Origin: Burkholderiaceae bacterium
Lineage (GTDB): Bacteria; Pseudomonadota; Gammaproteobacteria; Burkholderiales; Burkholderiaceae_D
NCBI GenBank assembly: GCA_018262475.1
Contig: JAGSYW010000007.1
Span: forward strand, 1 to 37,760
Length of the DNA: 37,760 bases
Direction: 5' to 3'
The notes beneath the pieces are model-generated. The model saw only the letters and a program-made list of their open reading frames with translations. It was not told the DNA's origin and ran no database searches. The translations under genes and the position numbers were made by a program. The first letter of the stretch is position 1. Every line of letters begins with the position of its first letter. This document shows, piece after piece, positions 23,585 through 33,512 of the stretch.

Positions 23585-24250
23585 TCAATCCAGCAAGCAA
23601 GTCAGCGCCGCGCTAGCCGTTTCACCAATATCGATGAGGAAATCGATGGCCATGCTGGACGTGAAGCGCTCGGGGTCAGGCGACCCCATGATCAGCAGGC
23701 CGAACACGTCCGGCGAATCGTCATTGCGCAACGGCAGCATTGCAACCGACTGGATTTCAGCTGCTTCGAGCCAGCGCACGGCTTCAAAATCGCGGTTCGC
23801 GCCACAGTACGGCGATGACAGACTGTTAGCAAACAACCGCGCATCCTCGCCCACATCCTGCGCAAACCAGGTGTGGGTGAAATTTTCTGCCACGCGCCAC
23901 AAGCGCAGCGACGCATGTGGTACGCCGAAGGTGGTTTGCAAGCCAGTGATCAGCGCATGAGGCAAATCGACATCGTTGCGCGCAAGCAGCAAGGTTCTCG
24001 TCCATGCTTTGTATTTCTGCACAATGGCATCATTTTCCTTTGCCAGCAGCACCAGCTCTGCCAGCCGCAACTCCAGCGTGCGATGTTTGTCGCGCATGAC
24101 TTCCATCTGGCGATCCTGCAAGGACACGGTACGGCCGCCCAGTTGGCTGGAAAGCCGTATCTTCGCCAGCAATTCAGCGTGGTCCCGAAAAAATTCCGGA
24201 TTGTCAGCAAGGTACTGTGCGACGGCGTCGGCATCGAGAGAGGAAATCAT
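23585..24250 (-). CDS. DUF484 family protein (GAF-like)
   Basis: 221 aa; VAQYLADNPEFFRDHAELLAKIRLSSQLGGRTVSLQDRQMEVMRDK typical of DUF484 beside xerC. Confidence 0.9.
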   Translation of the reverse strand: MISSLDADAVAQYLADNPEFFRDHAELLAKIRLSSQLGGRTVSLQDRQMEVMRDKHRTLELRLAELVLLAKENDAIVQKYKAWTRTLLLARNDVDLPHALITGLQTTFGVPHASLRLWRVAENFTHTWFAQDVGEDARLFANSLSSPYCGANRDFEAVRWLEAAEIQSVAMLPLRNDDSPDVFGLLIMGSPDPERFTSSMAIDFLIDIGETASAALTCLLD

Positions 24251-24648
24251 TATTGCGTTGTTTCAGAGTGAAAATGGAAGAATGTGATTTTACCCCGGAA
24301 ATGCACCATTGCCGCGTTCCTGCAGCCTTAACGGCGGCAGATATCGCGAATAGAAGCCGATGAAAGCACATATCCGTATGCACCCTTTTGCATAGCTACA
24401 ACAGGATGACAGCATTGCGCGCGACTCGCACAAGCTTGCCATAATTTTTTGCCTTTATTACCCAAACGCCATGCAAACTGAGGTAAGTTGGCTGCTTTAC
24501 CGCGCCTGACTCAATCGTTCCAGCGACAGGTCATTGCCGAAGGCGTGCAAACTGTTCAATGCACAAGGCATACAAGCGCTGCAAAGTGACGCGGTGCACT
24601 TGTTCATCAGGTAAACTGGCGAACATTTTTCTAGCGACAAATTCCTAC

Positions 24649-25476
24649 ATGAGTACCTACGCCATTGGCGATTTGCAAGGCTGTCTGCTGCAAACGAAGT
24701 CGCTGCTGAAACGAATCCATGCCGCCACATCGGATGCCACACTGTATTTTGTCGGCGATCTGGTGAACCGCGGACCTAGTTCGCTGCAAACCTTGCGTCA
24801 TGTGCGCCAACTGGGCGAACAGGCGAAAGTCGTGCTGGGCAACCACGACCTGCATCTGCTGGCTGCCGCACACGGCATCCGACGCGTGCGCGAAGAAGAC
24901 GGACTGCTGGAAATTCTGAATGCCCCGGATCGCGACCAATTGCTCGACTGGCTGCGGACCCGTCCGCTAGCACTACAGGAAAATGGCCATCTGTTCGTCC
25001 ATGCCGGCGTGTTGCCGCAATGGAGCATGGACAAAACGCTGGCGCTGGCACGGGAAGTGGAAACCGTGCTGCAAGGCCCGCACTGGGTTGATTTCCTGCG
25101 CGAAATGTATGGAAACCAGCCGGCAAAATGGGATGATGGGTTGACCGGGACCGACCGCCTGCGCTGCATCGTCAATGCACTGACAAGACTGAGGTTCTGC
25201 ACCTCGGATGGCGAAATGGAATTTGCAACATCATCCGGCGTCGATACCGCACCGCCCGGCTTCATGCCCTGGTTTGAGGTACCTAACAGGAATACGCAGG
25301 ACGTGACTGTCGTGTTCGGTCACTGGTCAACGCTAGGTTTGCTGCTGCGCCCGAAGCTGATTGCGCTTGATACCGGCTGCGTCTGGGGCGGCAAGCTTAC
25401 CGCGGTGCGGCTTGAAGACCGCGCTCTGTTTCAGGTTGACTGTCCGCAACACCAACGTCCAGGCCAAGCGCGTTAG
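24649..25476 (+). CDS. apaH: Symmetrical bis(5'-nucleosyl)-tetraphosphatase
   Basis: 275 aa from [12 protein letters not shown]; metallophosphatase motifs ([17 protein letters not shown]). Confidence 0.95.
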   Translation: MSTYAIGDLQGCLLQTKSLLKRIHAATSDATLYFVGDLVNRGPSSLQTLRHVRQLGEQAKVVLGNHDLHLLAAAHGIRRVREEDGLLEILNAPDRDQLLDWLRTRPLALQENGHLFVHAGVLPQWSMDKTLALAREVETVLQGPHWVDFLREMYGNQPAKWDDGLTGTDRLRCIVNALTRLRFCTSDGEMEFATSSGVDTAPPGFMPWFEVPNRNTQDVTVVFGHWSTLGLLLRPKLIALDTGCVWGGKLTAVRLEDRALFQVDCPQHQRPGQAR

Positions 25477-26173
25477 CAATCGCCTGCCGTGACTCAAACG
25501 CCAGCTCGCGCCGGCGCGCCCCTTCTGTCGGCAGTACTGGCAACATCTGCAATTCGACGATGATTTCACTGCCGCCGGCAATCGCCAGAATGCTTTCGAG
25601 CAAACTGATTTCACCGACGAAGCCGATGGTCGGGTGCGGTCTACCCGCAGCATCGAGGTAGCGCAGCGCGTAAGGCTGTACCGGCACGCCGGCATCGATT
25701 GCCGCCTCGAACAAATTTGGGTGGAATGGCAGCAGTGTGCCCTGATTGCTGGTCGTTCCCTCCGGGAAAAAGGCAAAGCGCCCTCCGGCCTGCATGTTTT
25801 CGACCAAATTGTGGAAGATGCGACGCAAATCACGCGCATTACCACGCTGCAAAAACACCGTACCAGCCTGTTCGCACAACCAGCCGACCACCGGCCAGCT
25901 GCGAATGCTGTCTTTTGCCACAAAGCGGCATGGCTGCTGCGAGTTAATCACGTAAATATCAAGCCAGGATACGTGGTTGGAAACCACCAGCGCGTTCTGC
26001 ACCAGTTCACCCTGCACCTTGACCCGCACGCGGCACATCTCGAGCAACTTAGCCGACCAGCGCCAGATGCGTTCATTGCGTTTTGCGGCATTCAGGTGGG
26101 GGAAAATCAGCGCACACGTCAGCAGGCCGGTGATGACATGCATCACCATGCGCACCAGACGGAAAATCAACAT
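25397..26173 (-). CDS. 1-acyl-sn-glycerol-3-phosphate acyltransferase family protein (PlsC-like)
   Basis: 258 aa; NHVSWLD (NHxxxxD), FPEGTTSN motifs; N-terminal hydrophobic segment. Confidence 0.92.
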   Translation of the reverse strand: MLIFRLVRMVMHVITGLLTCALIFPHLNAAKRNERIWRWSAKLLEMCRVRVKVQGELVQNALVVSNHVSWLDIYVINSQQPCRFVAKDSIRSWPVVGWLCEQAGTVFLQRGNARDLRRIFHNLVENMQAGGRFAFFPEGTTSNQGTLLPFHPNLFEAAIDAGVPVQPYALRYLDAAGRPHPTIGFVGEISLLESILAIAGGSEIIVELQMLPVLPTEGARRRELAFESRQAIANALGLDVGVADSQPETERGLQAAPR

Positions 26174-26194
26174 CGAATCAGTCCTTTTTGACCG

Positions 26195-26220
26195 AAATAA
26201 TACTACCCTGAGTATTATTT
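26195..26220. repeat. Perfect 10-bp inverted repeat, 6-nt spacer, in the plsC-like leader region
   Basis: AAATAATACT-ACCCTG-AGTATTATTT. Confidence 0.8.
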
Positions 26221-26272
26221 AATCGCCAGCAAACAGTGGCTAAAGTAACAAAAAATGCAGGTACTCCCGGAT

Positions 26273-27574
26273 TTATTTCAATCCTCGGTCAAATGCAAGA
26301 TGGCCGGCAACGATGGTCGCCAGCACCCTGCCTGTCATCTCGTGCCCGAGGAATGGCGTGTGCTTGCCTTGGCTCGCCAACGCACCCGCTTCGACTTTCC
26401 AGCGTGCTTTCGGGTCGAACAGGCACAGATCAGCCGCACTGCCGACGGACAGCTGACCGCCAGGCAAGCCAGCGATGCGCGCCGCATCCGATGTGACGCG
26501 TGCCAGCGCGCTCGACAACCGCTGCGAAGCCGGCTTGACGTATTCGTCAGCCCATTTCAGCGACAACGACAATAGCAGTTCAAGCCCGGTTGCACCCGGC
26601 GTCGCTTCACCGAATGGCAGCAGCTTTTCATCGTCATCGACCGGCGTGTGATCGGAACAGATGACGTCGATGGTACCATCGAGCAAGCCCTTGCCGATTG
26701 CGTTGCGGTCGTTCTCTGAGCGCAACGGCGGCAGCATCCGTGCATTCGCATCGAAATAGCCGATGTCTTCGTCCGTCAGATGGATGTGGTGTGCGCCAAC
26801 ATCGCAAGTGACCGGCAAACCCTCCTTCTTCGCCTTCCGCACCAGCTCCAGCCCGGCAGCGGACGACATCCGGCACAAGTGAACACGCGCGCCGGTCTGA
26901 CGCACCAGTTCAAAAATCGTATGCAGCGCAATCGTTTCGGCAATCACCGGAATGCCGGACAGCCCGAGGCGCGATGCAACCGGGCCGCTGTGGGCGATGC
27001 CGCGCCCCAGGCACGCATCCTGCGGCCGCAGCCAGATGCTAAAACCAAATGTCTTTGCATACTGCATCGCCCGCAGTAGCACCTGCGTATCGACAATCGG
27101 TTCGGCCGCCTGCGAAAAACCAATGCAACCCGCTTCAGTCAACTCCGCCATTTCGGTCAAGGCGGCCCCTTTCAGGCTCACCGTCAGCGCGCCGAGTGGA
27201 TAAACATTCGCCTGATTCAGGTTTTTGGCCCTGTGCTTCAGCATTTCAACCAACCCAGGCTCATCCAGCACCGGATCGGTATCGGGCGGACAAACCAGGC
27301 TGGTGACCCCCCCTTGTACCGCCGCCTGCATTTCCGATTCCAGCGTCGCCTTGTATTCGTAACCGGGTTCGCGCAGCCGCGCCGACAGGTCAACCAGACC
27401 AGGCGCCACCACCAATCCGCTGGCATCAATAGTCTTGTTGGCGGAAAAGCCTTTGGGGAGTTTGCCAGGCTCCGTCACTGCGAGGATCTTTCCGCTGGCA
27501 ATGCAGATGTCCTTCGGTGCGTCGATGCCGTTTGCCGGATCGATCAGCCGGCCATTTTTGATGAGGATTTTCAT
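26273..27574 (-). CDS. Dihydroorotase-like protein (probable PyrC'/PyrX type, non-canonical metal site)
   Basis: 433 aa amidohydrolase of the dihydroorotase family, but the usual DxHxHxREPG motif reads DLSARLREPG; next to pyrB. Confidence 0.88.
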   Translation of the reverse strand: MKILIKNGRLIDPANGIDAPKDICIASGKILAVTEPGKLPKGFSANKTIDASGLVVAPGLVDLSARLREPGYEYKATLESEMQAAVQGGVTSLVCPPDTDPVLDEPGLVEMLKHRAKNLNQANVYPLGALTVSLKGAALTEMAELTEAGCIGFSQAAEPIVDTQVLLRAMQYAKTFGFSIWLRPQDACLGRGIAHSGPVASRLGLSGIPVIAETIALHTIFELVRQTGARVHLCRMSSAAGLELVRKAKKEGLPVTCDVGAHHIHLTDEDIGYFDANARMLPPLRSENDRNAIGKGLLDGTIDVICSDHTPVDDDEKLLPFGEATPGATGLELLLSLSLKWADEYVKPASQRLSSALARVTSDAARIAGLPGGQLSVGSAADLCLFDPKARWKVEAGALASQGKHTPFLGHEMTGRVLATIVAGHLAFDRGLK

Positions 27575-27589
27575 TCTTCGTTCCGCCTG

Positions 27590-28552
27590 TTAGCTGCCAC
27601 CCAGTATGCCCATCACCGCCATCCGCACCGCAATGCCGTACGTCACCTGCGGCAAGATCACCGCCTGCGAACCGTCTGCCACCGCCGAATCAATTTCAAC
27701 CCCACGATTCATCGGCCCCGGATGCATCACAATCGCATCCGGCTTGGCCAATGCGAGGCGCTCCGGCGTCAGACCATAGCTCTTGAAATATTCCTGCGCC
27801 GACGGAAGCAACGCGCCGTTCATGCGCTCATTCTGCAACCGTAGCATGATGATCACGTCGACATCCTTCAAGCCCTGATTAATGTCGGTGAACACGCGCA
27901 CCCCCATCTGCTCCAGGTTCGACGCCAGGAGCGTATGCGGACCAATCACCCGCACTTCCGGCACGCCCAGCGTGACCAGCGCATGGATGTCCGAACGTGC
28001 GACGCGGCTGTGCAGCACATCGCCAACGATTGCCACCTTCAGCTTGGTGAAATCGTGCTTGTAATGGCGGATGGTGTACATGTCGAGCAAGCCCTGGGTC
28101 GGGTGCGCGTGCCGCCCGTCGCCAGCATTCACCACATGCACATGCTCCCGGCCTGTATCGCGCAAGTGCTTGGCGATCAGGAACGGCGCTCCGGATTGCG
28201 CATGCCGCACGACGAACATGTCCGCCTGCATCGCAGTCAGGTTGTCGATCGTATCCAGTAGCGATTCGCCCTTGCTGGTGCTCGATGCGGCAATGTTCAG
28301 GTTGATCACGTCGGCCGACAGGCGCTTGGCCGCGATTTCGAACGTGGTGCGCGTGCGGGTCGAGTTCTCGAAGAACAGGTTGAACACGCTTTTGCCGCGC
28401 AACAGCGGCACTTTCTTGACCTCGCGGTCAGAAACGCTGACGAACGATGCCGCCGTATCGAGAATATGGGTCAGCACCTCTTTCGGCAAACCCTCGATTG
28501 TCAGCAAATGCTGCAGTTCGCCGTGCTGGTTGAGTTGGGGATTAGGAAGCAT
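27590..28552 (-). CDS. pyrB: Aspartate carbamoyltransferase catalytic subunit
   Basis: 320 aa; [45 protein letters not shown]. Confidence 0.97.
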   Translation of the reverse strand: MLPNPQLNQHGELQHLLTIEGLPKEVLTHILDTAASFVSVSDREVKKVPLLRGKSVFNLFFENSTRTRTTFEIAAKRLSADVINLNIAASSTSKGESLLDTIDNLTAMQADMFVVRHAQSGAPFLIAKHLRDTGREHVHVVNAGDGRHAHPTQGLLDMYTIRHYKHDFTKLKVAIVGDVLHSRVARSDIHALVTLGVPEVRVIGPHTLLASNLEQMGVRVFTDINQGLKDVDVIIMLRLQNERMNGALLPSAQEYFKSYGLTPERLALAKPDAIVMHPGPMNRGVEIDSAVADGSQAVILPQVTYGIAVRMAVMGILGGS

Positions 28553-29060
28553 GTTCCACCGTCAGCGTAAATGTGCCGTCGTCTGCACGATGCAGCACGA
28601 TCGACTGGTTGTCCTTAACCTGCATGTATTCGGCCACAAAATCGGCGGCTACCGGCAATTCTCGCTCACCGCGATCGACCAGCGCGGCCAGCATCACCCG
28701 CGCCGGACGACCGTAATCAAACAGCTCGTTGATCGCCGCACGCGTCGTGCGGCCGGTATACAGCACATCGTCAACCAGCAGGATGGAAGCACCATTCACG
28801 TCGAACGGGATGTGCGATGGCTTGACGTCGGCACGCAAACCCTTTTCGGCGTAATCATCGCGGTAAAACGACACGTCGATAAACCCCAGTCGATCCTCCG
28901 GGATGCCCAGGTCGACTGCGAGACGCTCTGCCAGCCATGCGCCGCCGGAATGGATACCGACAATTACCGGATCAGGAATATCGACCAGACCGGCATTGAC
29001 TTGCGCCAGTAACGCCCGGTAGAGCGCTTCAGCATCTGGTTCAGGAAGATTCTTTTTCAT
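28542..29060 (-). CDS. pyrR: Bifunctional pyr operon regulator/uracil phosphoribosyltransferase PyrR
   Basis: 172 aa from the internal start [44 protein letters not shown] motif. Confidence 0.93.
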   Translation of the reverse strand: MKKNLPEPDAEALYRALLAQVNAGLVDIPDPVIVGIHSGGAWLAERLAVDLGIPEDRLGFIDVSFYRDDYAEKGLRADVKPSHIPFDVNGASILLVDDVLYTGRTTRAAINELFDYGRPARVMLAALVDRGERELPVAADFVAEYMQVKDNQSIVLHRADDGTFTLTVEHAS

Positions 29061-29436
29061 CGAGATATTGTTGCAGAATGAGTGCGGCAGATTGATCGTC
29101 GATGGCCTCGCCGCGGCGGCCATTCAGCACGGCAGATGAGTATCGCTCGTCCACCAGTGCAGTATCGACGCCGAAGCGCCCATGCAGCTGGTTCGCGAAA
29201 CGGCGGCAGCGCACGGTCATCTCGTGTTCTGCACCGTCCGGATGGAACGGCAGACCAACAATGCAGCGCGCCGGCTTCCATTCTGCCAGCAATGCACCGA
29301 TCGCCGCAAATTTTGCATCATTGCTTTCCGCCGCGATCACGGTCAGCGGCCGCGCCCGCCGGGTAACGGTATTGCCGACCGCCACGCCGATCCGTTTCAG
29401 GCCAAAGTCGAATGACAGCAACACCTGTTCCATCAA
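29041..29436 (-). CDS. ruvX: Holliday junction resolvase-like RuvX (YqgF)
   Basis: 131 aa; [27 protein letters not shown] motifs. Confidence 0.94.
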   Translation of the reverse strand: MMEQVLLSFDFGLKRIGVAVGNTVTRRARPLTVIAAESNDAKFAAIGALLAEWKPARCIVGLPFHPDGAEHEMTVRCRRFANQLHGRFGVDTALVDERYSSAVLNGRRGEAIDDQSAALILQQYLDEKESS

Positions 29437-29445
29437 AAGCCTGCC

Positions 29446-30012
29446 TCACGCATGGCCTGCACTCGCCGCCAGCATGGCCGGCTCGATGCCCAAGAGCTTG
29501 AGTGCCGCCTTGTAGCGTTCCTCGAACGGCAGATCGAAAATTACCTGCGGATCGGCGGCCACCGTCAGCCAGCCATTCTTGCTAATTTCCTGTTCGAGCT
29601 GCCCTGCGCTCCAGCCGGAATAACCGATGCCGACCAGCACGCGCTGCGGCCCATTGCCGGAAGCGACCGCTTCGAGCACGTCGCGCGACGTAGTGAAGGC
29701 AATGTCGTCGCTGACTTTCAGCATCGACGAAAACTCGCCCTGCGGCGAATGCAGCACGAAGCCACGGTCTTCCTGCACCGGCCCGCCAAACATCACCGGT
29801 CTCGATGTCCAAAGCGAGATCTCGGGTTTCAGGTCCAGGCGTTCAAACAAGTCGCTCATCTTTATTTCTGTCGGCCGGTTGATCACCATACCGAGCGCGC
29901 CGTGCTTGTTATGCTCGCACAGGTAAACGACCGTGCCGCCAAAAACAGGGTCGCTCATCGACGGCATTGCGATCAGGAAATGATTCGATAGGTTCAGGTC
30001 AGGGATATTCAT
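29446..30012 (-). CDS. yqgE: YqgE/AlgH family protein
   Basis: 188 aa from MNIPDLNLSNHFLIAMPSMSDPVFGGTVVYLCEHN. Confidence 0.93.
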   Translation of the reverse strand: MNIPDLNLSNHFLIAMPSMSDPVFGGTVVYLCEHNKHGALGMVINRPTEIKMSDLFERLDLKPEISLWTSRPVMFGGPVQEDRGFVLHSPQGEFSSMLKVSDDIAFTTSRDVLEAVASGNGPQRVLVGIGYSGWSAGQLEQEISKNGWLTVAADPQVIFDLPFEERYKAALKLLGIEPAMLAASAGHA

Positions 30013-30143
30013 GATTTCATACCGTGAAAAGGTGGTTGTCCCTGGCGCACGGCACAGACAACTGCCATGCCGCGCTGCCTGCGATGTCATTCTAGCAGCA
30101 ATTGTTGCGCCATTTTCACGCTTCAAATACCGACTGGATCAAA

Positions 30144-31070
30144 TCATGCGGGGAAAACCCCAGTCGAAAGATAGCGGTCGCCACGATCACAGACGATGAA
30201 CACAATAGTCGCGTTTTCCACTTGGCTGGAAAGGCGCAATGCGATTTCACACGCGCCACCGGCCGAAATACCGCAGAAAATGCCTTCCTCTGCGGCCAGA
30301 CGGCGCGTCATGTATTCCGCCGCGGCCTGACTGACTTCCTCGACCTGATCAACCTTTGAGCGGTCAAAAATCTTCGGCAAGTATTCCTGCGGCCATTTGC
30401 GGATGCCGGGAATCTGCGAATGATCGTCCGGTTGCGCCCCAATCACCTGAATCTGCGGATTTTGCTCCTTCAGGTAGCGTGAGGTACCCATAATGGTGCC
30501 AGTCGTGCCCATCGCACTGACGAAGTGCGTCACCCGCCCGCCGGTATCACGCCAGATTTCCGGGCCGGTAGTTTCGTAGTGCGCACGCGGGTTGTCCGAA
30601 TTCGCAAACTGATCCAGCACGATGCCGCGACCATCCTTTTGCATCTGTTCAGCCAAATCTCGGGCATATTCCATACCGCCGTTCTTTGGCGTAAGAATGA
30701 TTTGCGCACCGTAGGCAGCCATGCTCTGTCGACGCTCAATGCTCAGGTTCTCCGGCATCACCAGAATCATCTTGTAGCCGCGCAATTTGGCGGCCATCGC
30801 CAAACCGATGCCGGTATTGCCGCTCGTCGGCTCGATCAGCGTATCGCCCGGCTTGATCTGGCCGCGCTGCTCCGCCCCCATGATCATCGTCAGCGCCGGC
30901 CTGTCCTTGACAGAACCGGCCGGGTTGTTGCCCTCCATCTTGCCGAGGATGATGTTGTTGCGACGCGCCGCATCTTCACCCGGAAGATGCATCAACCGCA
31001 CCAGCGGGGTATTGCCTATGGTTTGTTCAATGGTTGGATAGGGCATGGCGATATCGGTTCGATTCAGCAA
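30144..31070 (-). CDS. cysM: Cysteine synthase B
   Basis: 308 aa; IGNTPLVRL, EGNNPAGSVKDRPA (PLP lysine), EPTSGNTGIGLAM, CysM-type C-terminus. Confidence 0.96.
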   Translation of the reverse strand: MLNRTDIAMPYPTIEQTIGNTPLVRLMHLPGEDAARRNNIILGKMEGNNPAGSVKDRPALTMIMGAEQRGQIKPGDTLIEPTSGNTGIGLAMAAKLRGYKMILVMPENLSIERRQSMAAYGAQIILTPKNGGMEYARDLAEQMQKDGRGIVLDQFANSDNPRAHYETTGPEIWRDTGGRVTHFVSAMGTTGTIMGTSRYLKEQNPQIQVIGAQPDDHSQIPGIRKWPQEYLPKIFDRSKVDQVEEVSQAAAEYMTRRLAAEEGIFCGISAGGACEIALRLSSQVENATIVFIVCDRGDRYLSTGVFPA

Positions 31071-31117
31071 AACGTCATTGTAATCTCGTTGCCCACTACT
31101 GTCGGCATCCGGCCAGT

Positions 31118-31145
31118 AAAAAACCCCGCCGCAGCGGGGTTTTTG
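31118..31145 (-). terminator. Rho-independent terminator downstream of the comEA-like gene
   Basis: AAAAAACCCCGC-CGCA-GCGGGGTTTTT strong hairpin between comEA-like and cysM. Confidence 0.85.
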
Positions 31146-31162
31146 TGCCGTGATACGGTGGA

Positions 31163-31576
31163 TTACTTCTTTGCATCCTTGGCAGAAGCCGATTCGCTGG
31201 CGGAAGCGACGGCTTTCTTCTTGTCGGCTTTTTTATCACCCTTCTTGCTGGCCTTTTCATCCTTTTTTTCGGCTTTCTTGTCAGCCGCCTTGGCTGGCGC
31301 ACCTGGCTTGCTCTGGCCACCAACCGTCAGGCCAGCCTGCGACAGCTTGGTCGAATTTTTCTCGCCAATACCCTTGACGCGCTTTTCCAGGTCAGCCCAG
31401 TCCTTGAAATTACCACCCTTGGCACGCTCATCAATAATCGTCTTGGAAATCTTGGGACCAATGCCCTTGACACCATCGAGTTCAGCCTGCGTTGCCTTGT
31501 TGACATCCACCTGCGCAAATGCAAGGCCCATGGTTGCGATCAGCGCCGCCAGAACCATCAACAGTTTTTTGAACAT
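31163..31576 (-). CDS. ComEA-like helix-hairpin-helix DNA-binding protein, secreted, with Lys/Ala-rich C-terminal tail
   Basis: 137 aa from MFKKLLMVLAALIATMGLAFAQ (signal peptide); VDVNKATQAELDGVKGIGPKISKTII HhH; K-rich tail. Confidence 0.9.
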   Translation of the reverse strand: MFKKLLMVLAALIATMGLAFAQVDVNKATQAELDGVKGIGPKISKTIIDERAKGGNFKDWADLEKRVKGIGEKNSTKLSQAGLTVGGQSKPGAPAKAADKKAEKKDEKASKKGDKKADKKKAVASASESASAKDAKK

Positions 31577-31713
31577 ATCGCTTCTCCTTGAAGGGGTTTC
31601 ATGAATCAATGCAGCAAAATCGGCCAGACAGCCAGCTTGGCAACGATCGCCTGACCGCCGCCGGGCATCATATGGCATTTCTGACAGCACTGGAAGCCAT
31701 TTTCGGCTCAAAA

Positions 31714-31731
31714 AATACTCCCACCAGTATT
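31714..31731. repeat. Inverted repeat copy of the AATACT-N6-AGTATW motif
   Basis: AATACT-CCCACC-AGTATT between the acyl-CoA ligase and comEA-like genes. Confidence 0.7.
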
Positions 31732-31799
31732 TAAAAATAACCAGAAAGCATGGGGCCTAACAGCGCAATTTGACAACATACCCCAGATTCCCTCTAAAA

Positions 31800-33455
31800 T
31801 CAGGCGTCACCACCATGAATCCGGCGCAATTCGCGCTTGTTGGTCTTGCCGACACTGGTTTTGAGCAAGCCATCGACAAACAGGATATGCACCAGAATTG
31901 CGAAACGCCCCAGCCCGCCGGTTTCGGCATTTTGCGCCACATGCTTGCGCAACGCTGCTTCGTTGATCTTGCCGTGGAATTCCGGCCTCAGCTGCACCAG
32001 CGCCAGCGGCCGTTCGCCCCACTTGTCGTCGCGCTGCGCAATCACCGCCACCTCCTGCACCGCCGGATGCTGCAGCAACATGCTTTCCATTTGCAATGAC
32101 GACAGCCATTCGCCGCCAGTCTTGATCACATCCTTTTCACGGTCGGTGATTTGCAGGTAGCCGCCGGCATCGATATGGCCGATGTCACCGGTATGCAGAT
32201 AGCCGCCGCTCCACAGTTGTTCAGAGGCATTGTCGTCATGCAGGTAGCTTTGCGTCAGCCACGGCGCGCGCACAACCACTTCGCCAGTACTCTGGCCATC
32301 GTGCGGTAGCTGTTTCATGTCGTCATCCACCGTCTGCATGTCGACCAATGGAATCGGCAGACCAGCCTTGGTGCGCAATGGCGCCTGCTCTTCCGGCGTC
32401 GCCTCATGCAGCGACAGCGGCAACTGCACAATCGACAGAATCGGGCAAGTTTCAGACAAGCCGTAGCCACCAAAAATATCAATCCCGCGCTGCCGTGCCG
32501 CAATTGCCTGCGTCTGCGGCATGGCGGAACCGCCAATGATAAGTTTCAGGCGGCTTAAGTCGGTTTCGAGGCTGTGCGGATGGTTCAGTATCATGTGCAG
32601 CACCGTCGGCACACAGTGCGAGAACGTGACCTTTTCGGTGCGTATCAGCCGGCACAGCCGCTCAGGCTGATACGCGCCCGGATAAACCTGCTTGATGCCA
32701 AGCATCGTGGCAACATACGGCAAGCCCCACGCATGGACGTGAAACATCGGCGTCAACGGCATGTAAACATCATCACGGCGCAACTGCTGCTGGCCGGGCG
32801 CTGTTCCCAGCGCCGTAGCGACCGCCAGCGTGTGCAGCACCAGTTGGCGGTGACTGAAATGCACGCCTTTGGGCAAACCGGTCGTGCCCGTGGTATAAAA
32901 CGTGGTCGCGCGGGTGTTTTCGTCGAAATCAGGGAAAGTGAATTCCGCCGACGAAGAAGCCAGCATGTTTTCGTATTCGCTGGCAAAGGCAATTTTCGAT
33001 GCCGGCAACGCTGGCGTATCCGTCAGCAGCACGAAGGTTTTTACCGTTTCCAGCTGCGCCGCGATTTCCTCGACGATCGGCAGGAATTCGGCATTCACCA
33101 GCAGCACGTCGGCTTGCGCATGGTTCAGCGTGTAGAGAATCTGTTCCGGCGTGAGCTTGACGTTGACCGTCTGGATGACCGCGCCCATCATCGGCACAGC
33201 GAAATAACATTCGAGATAGCGCGAACTGTCCCAATCCATCACCGCCACCGTCTTGCCCACCGTCACTCCAATGCGCTGCAAGCCGCCTGCCAACCGATGA
33301 ATGCGCTCGTTCAGCGTGCGGTAGTCGTAACGCGAGATGTCTGAGTAGACGATTTCCTGTGTGGGTGAGTGTACCAGCGGAGTCAGCAACAACTGCTTGA
33401 GCAGCAACGGATAGGCATAAGCTTGGGAAGCGGATTTGAAAGACCCGGTTGGCAT
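31800..33455 (-). CDS. AMP-dependent fatty-acyl-CoA synthetase (AlkK-like medium/long-chain acyl-CoA ligase)
   Basis: 551 aa; TTGTTGLPKGVHFSHRQLVLH AMP-binding motif, GGYGLSETCP, GEWLSSLQMES. Confidence 0.93.
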   Translation of the reverse strand: MPTGSFKSASQAYAYPLLLKQLLLTPLVHSPTQEIVYSDISRYDYRTLNERIHRLAGGLQRIGVTVGKTVAVMDWDSSRYLECYFAVPMMGAVIQTVNVKLTPEQILYTLNHAQADVLLVNAEFLPIVEEIAAQLETVKTFVLLTDTPALPASKIAFASEYENMLASSSAEFTFPDFDENTRATTFYTTGTTGLPKGVHFSHRQLVLHTLAVATALGTAPGQQQLRRDDVYMPLTPMFHVHAWGLPYVATMLGIKQVYPGAYQPERLCRLIRTEKVTFSHCVPTVLHMILNHPHSLETDLSRLKLIIGGSAMPQTQAIAARQRGIDIFGGYGLSETCPILSIVQLPLSLHEATPEEQAPLRTKAGLPIPLVDMQTVDDDMKQLPHDGQSTGEVVVRAPWLTQSYLHDDNASEQLWSGGYLHTGDIGHIDAGGYLQITDREKDVIKTGGEWLSSLQMESMLLQHPAVQEVAVIAQRDDKWGERPLALVQLRPEFHGKINEAALRKHVAQNAETGGLGRFAILVHILFVDGLLKTSVGKTNKRELRRIHGGDA

Positions 33456-33512
33456 CTTGGCGCCCTGTAAAAAACACGTGTTGAAAATGAATATCTGACA
33501 GCGAAAACGGCC

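Noticed and set aside
30148-30161. GGGGAAAACCCC hairpin near the cysM 3' end
   Set aside because: Lies inside cysM codons and lacks a following T-run on the sense strand; likely chance.
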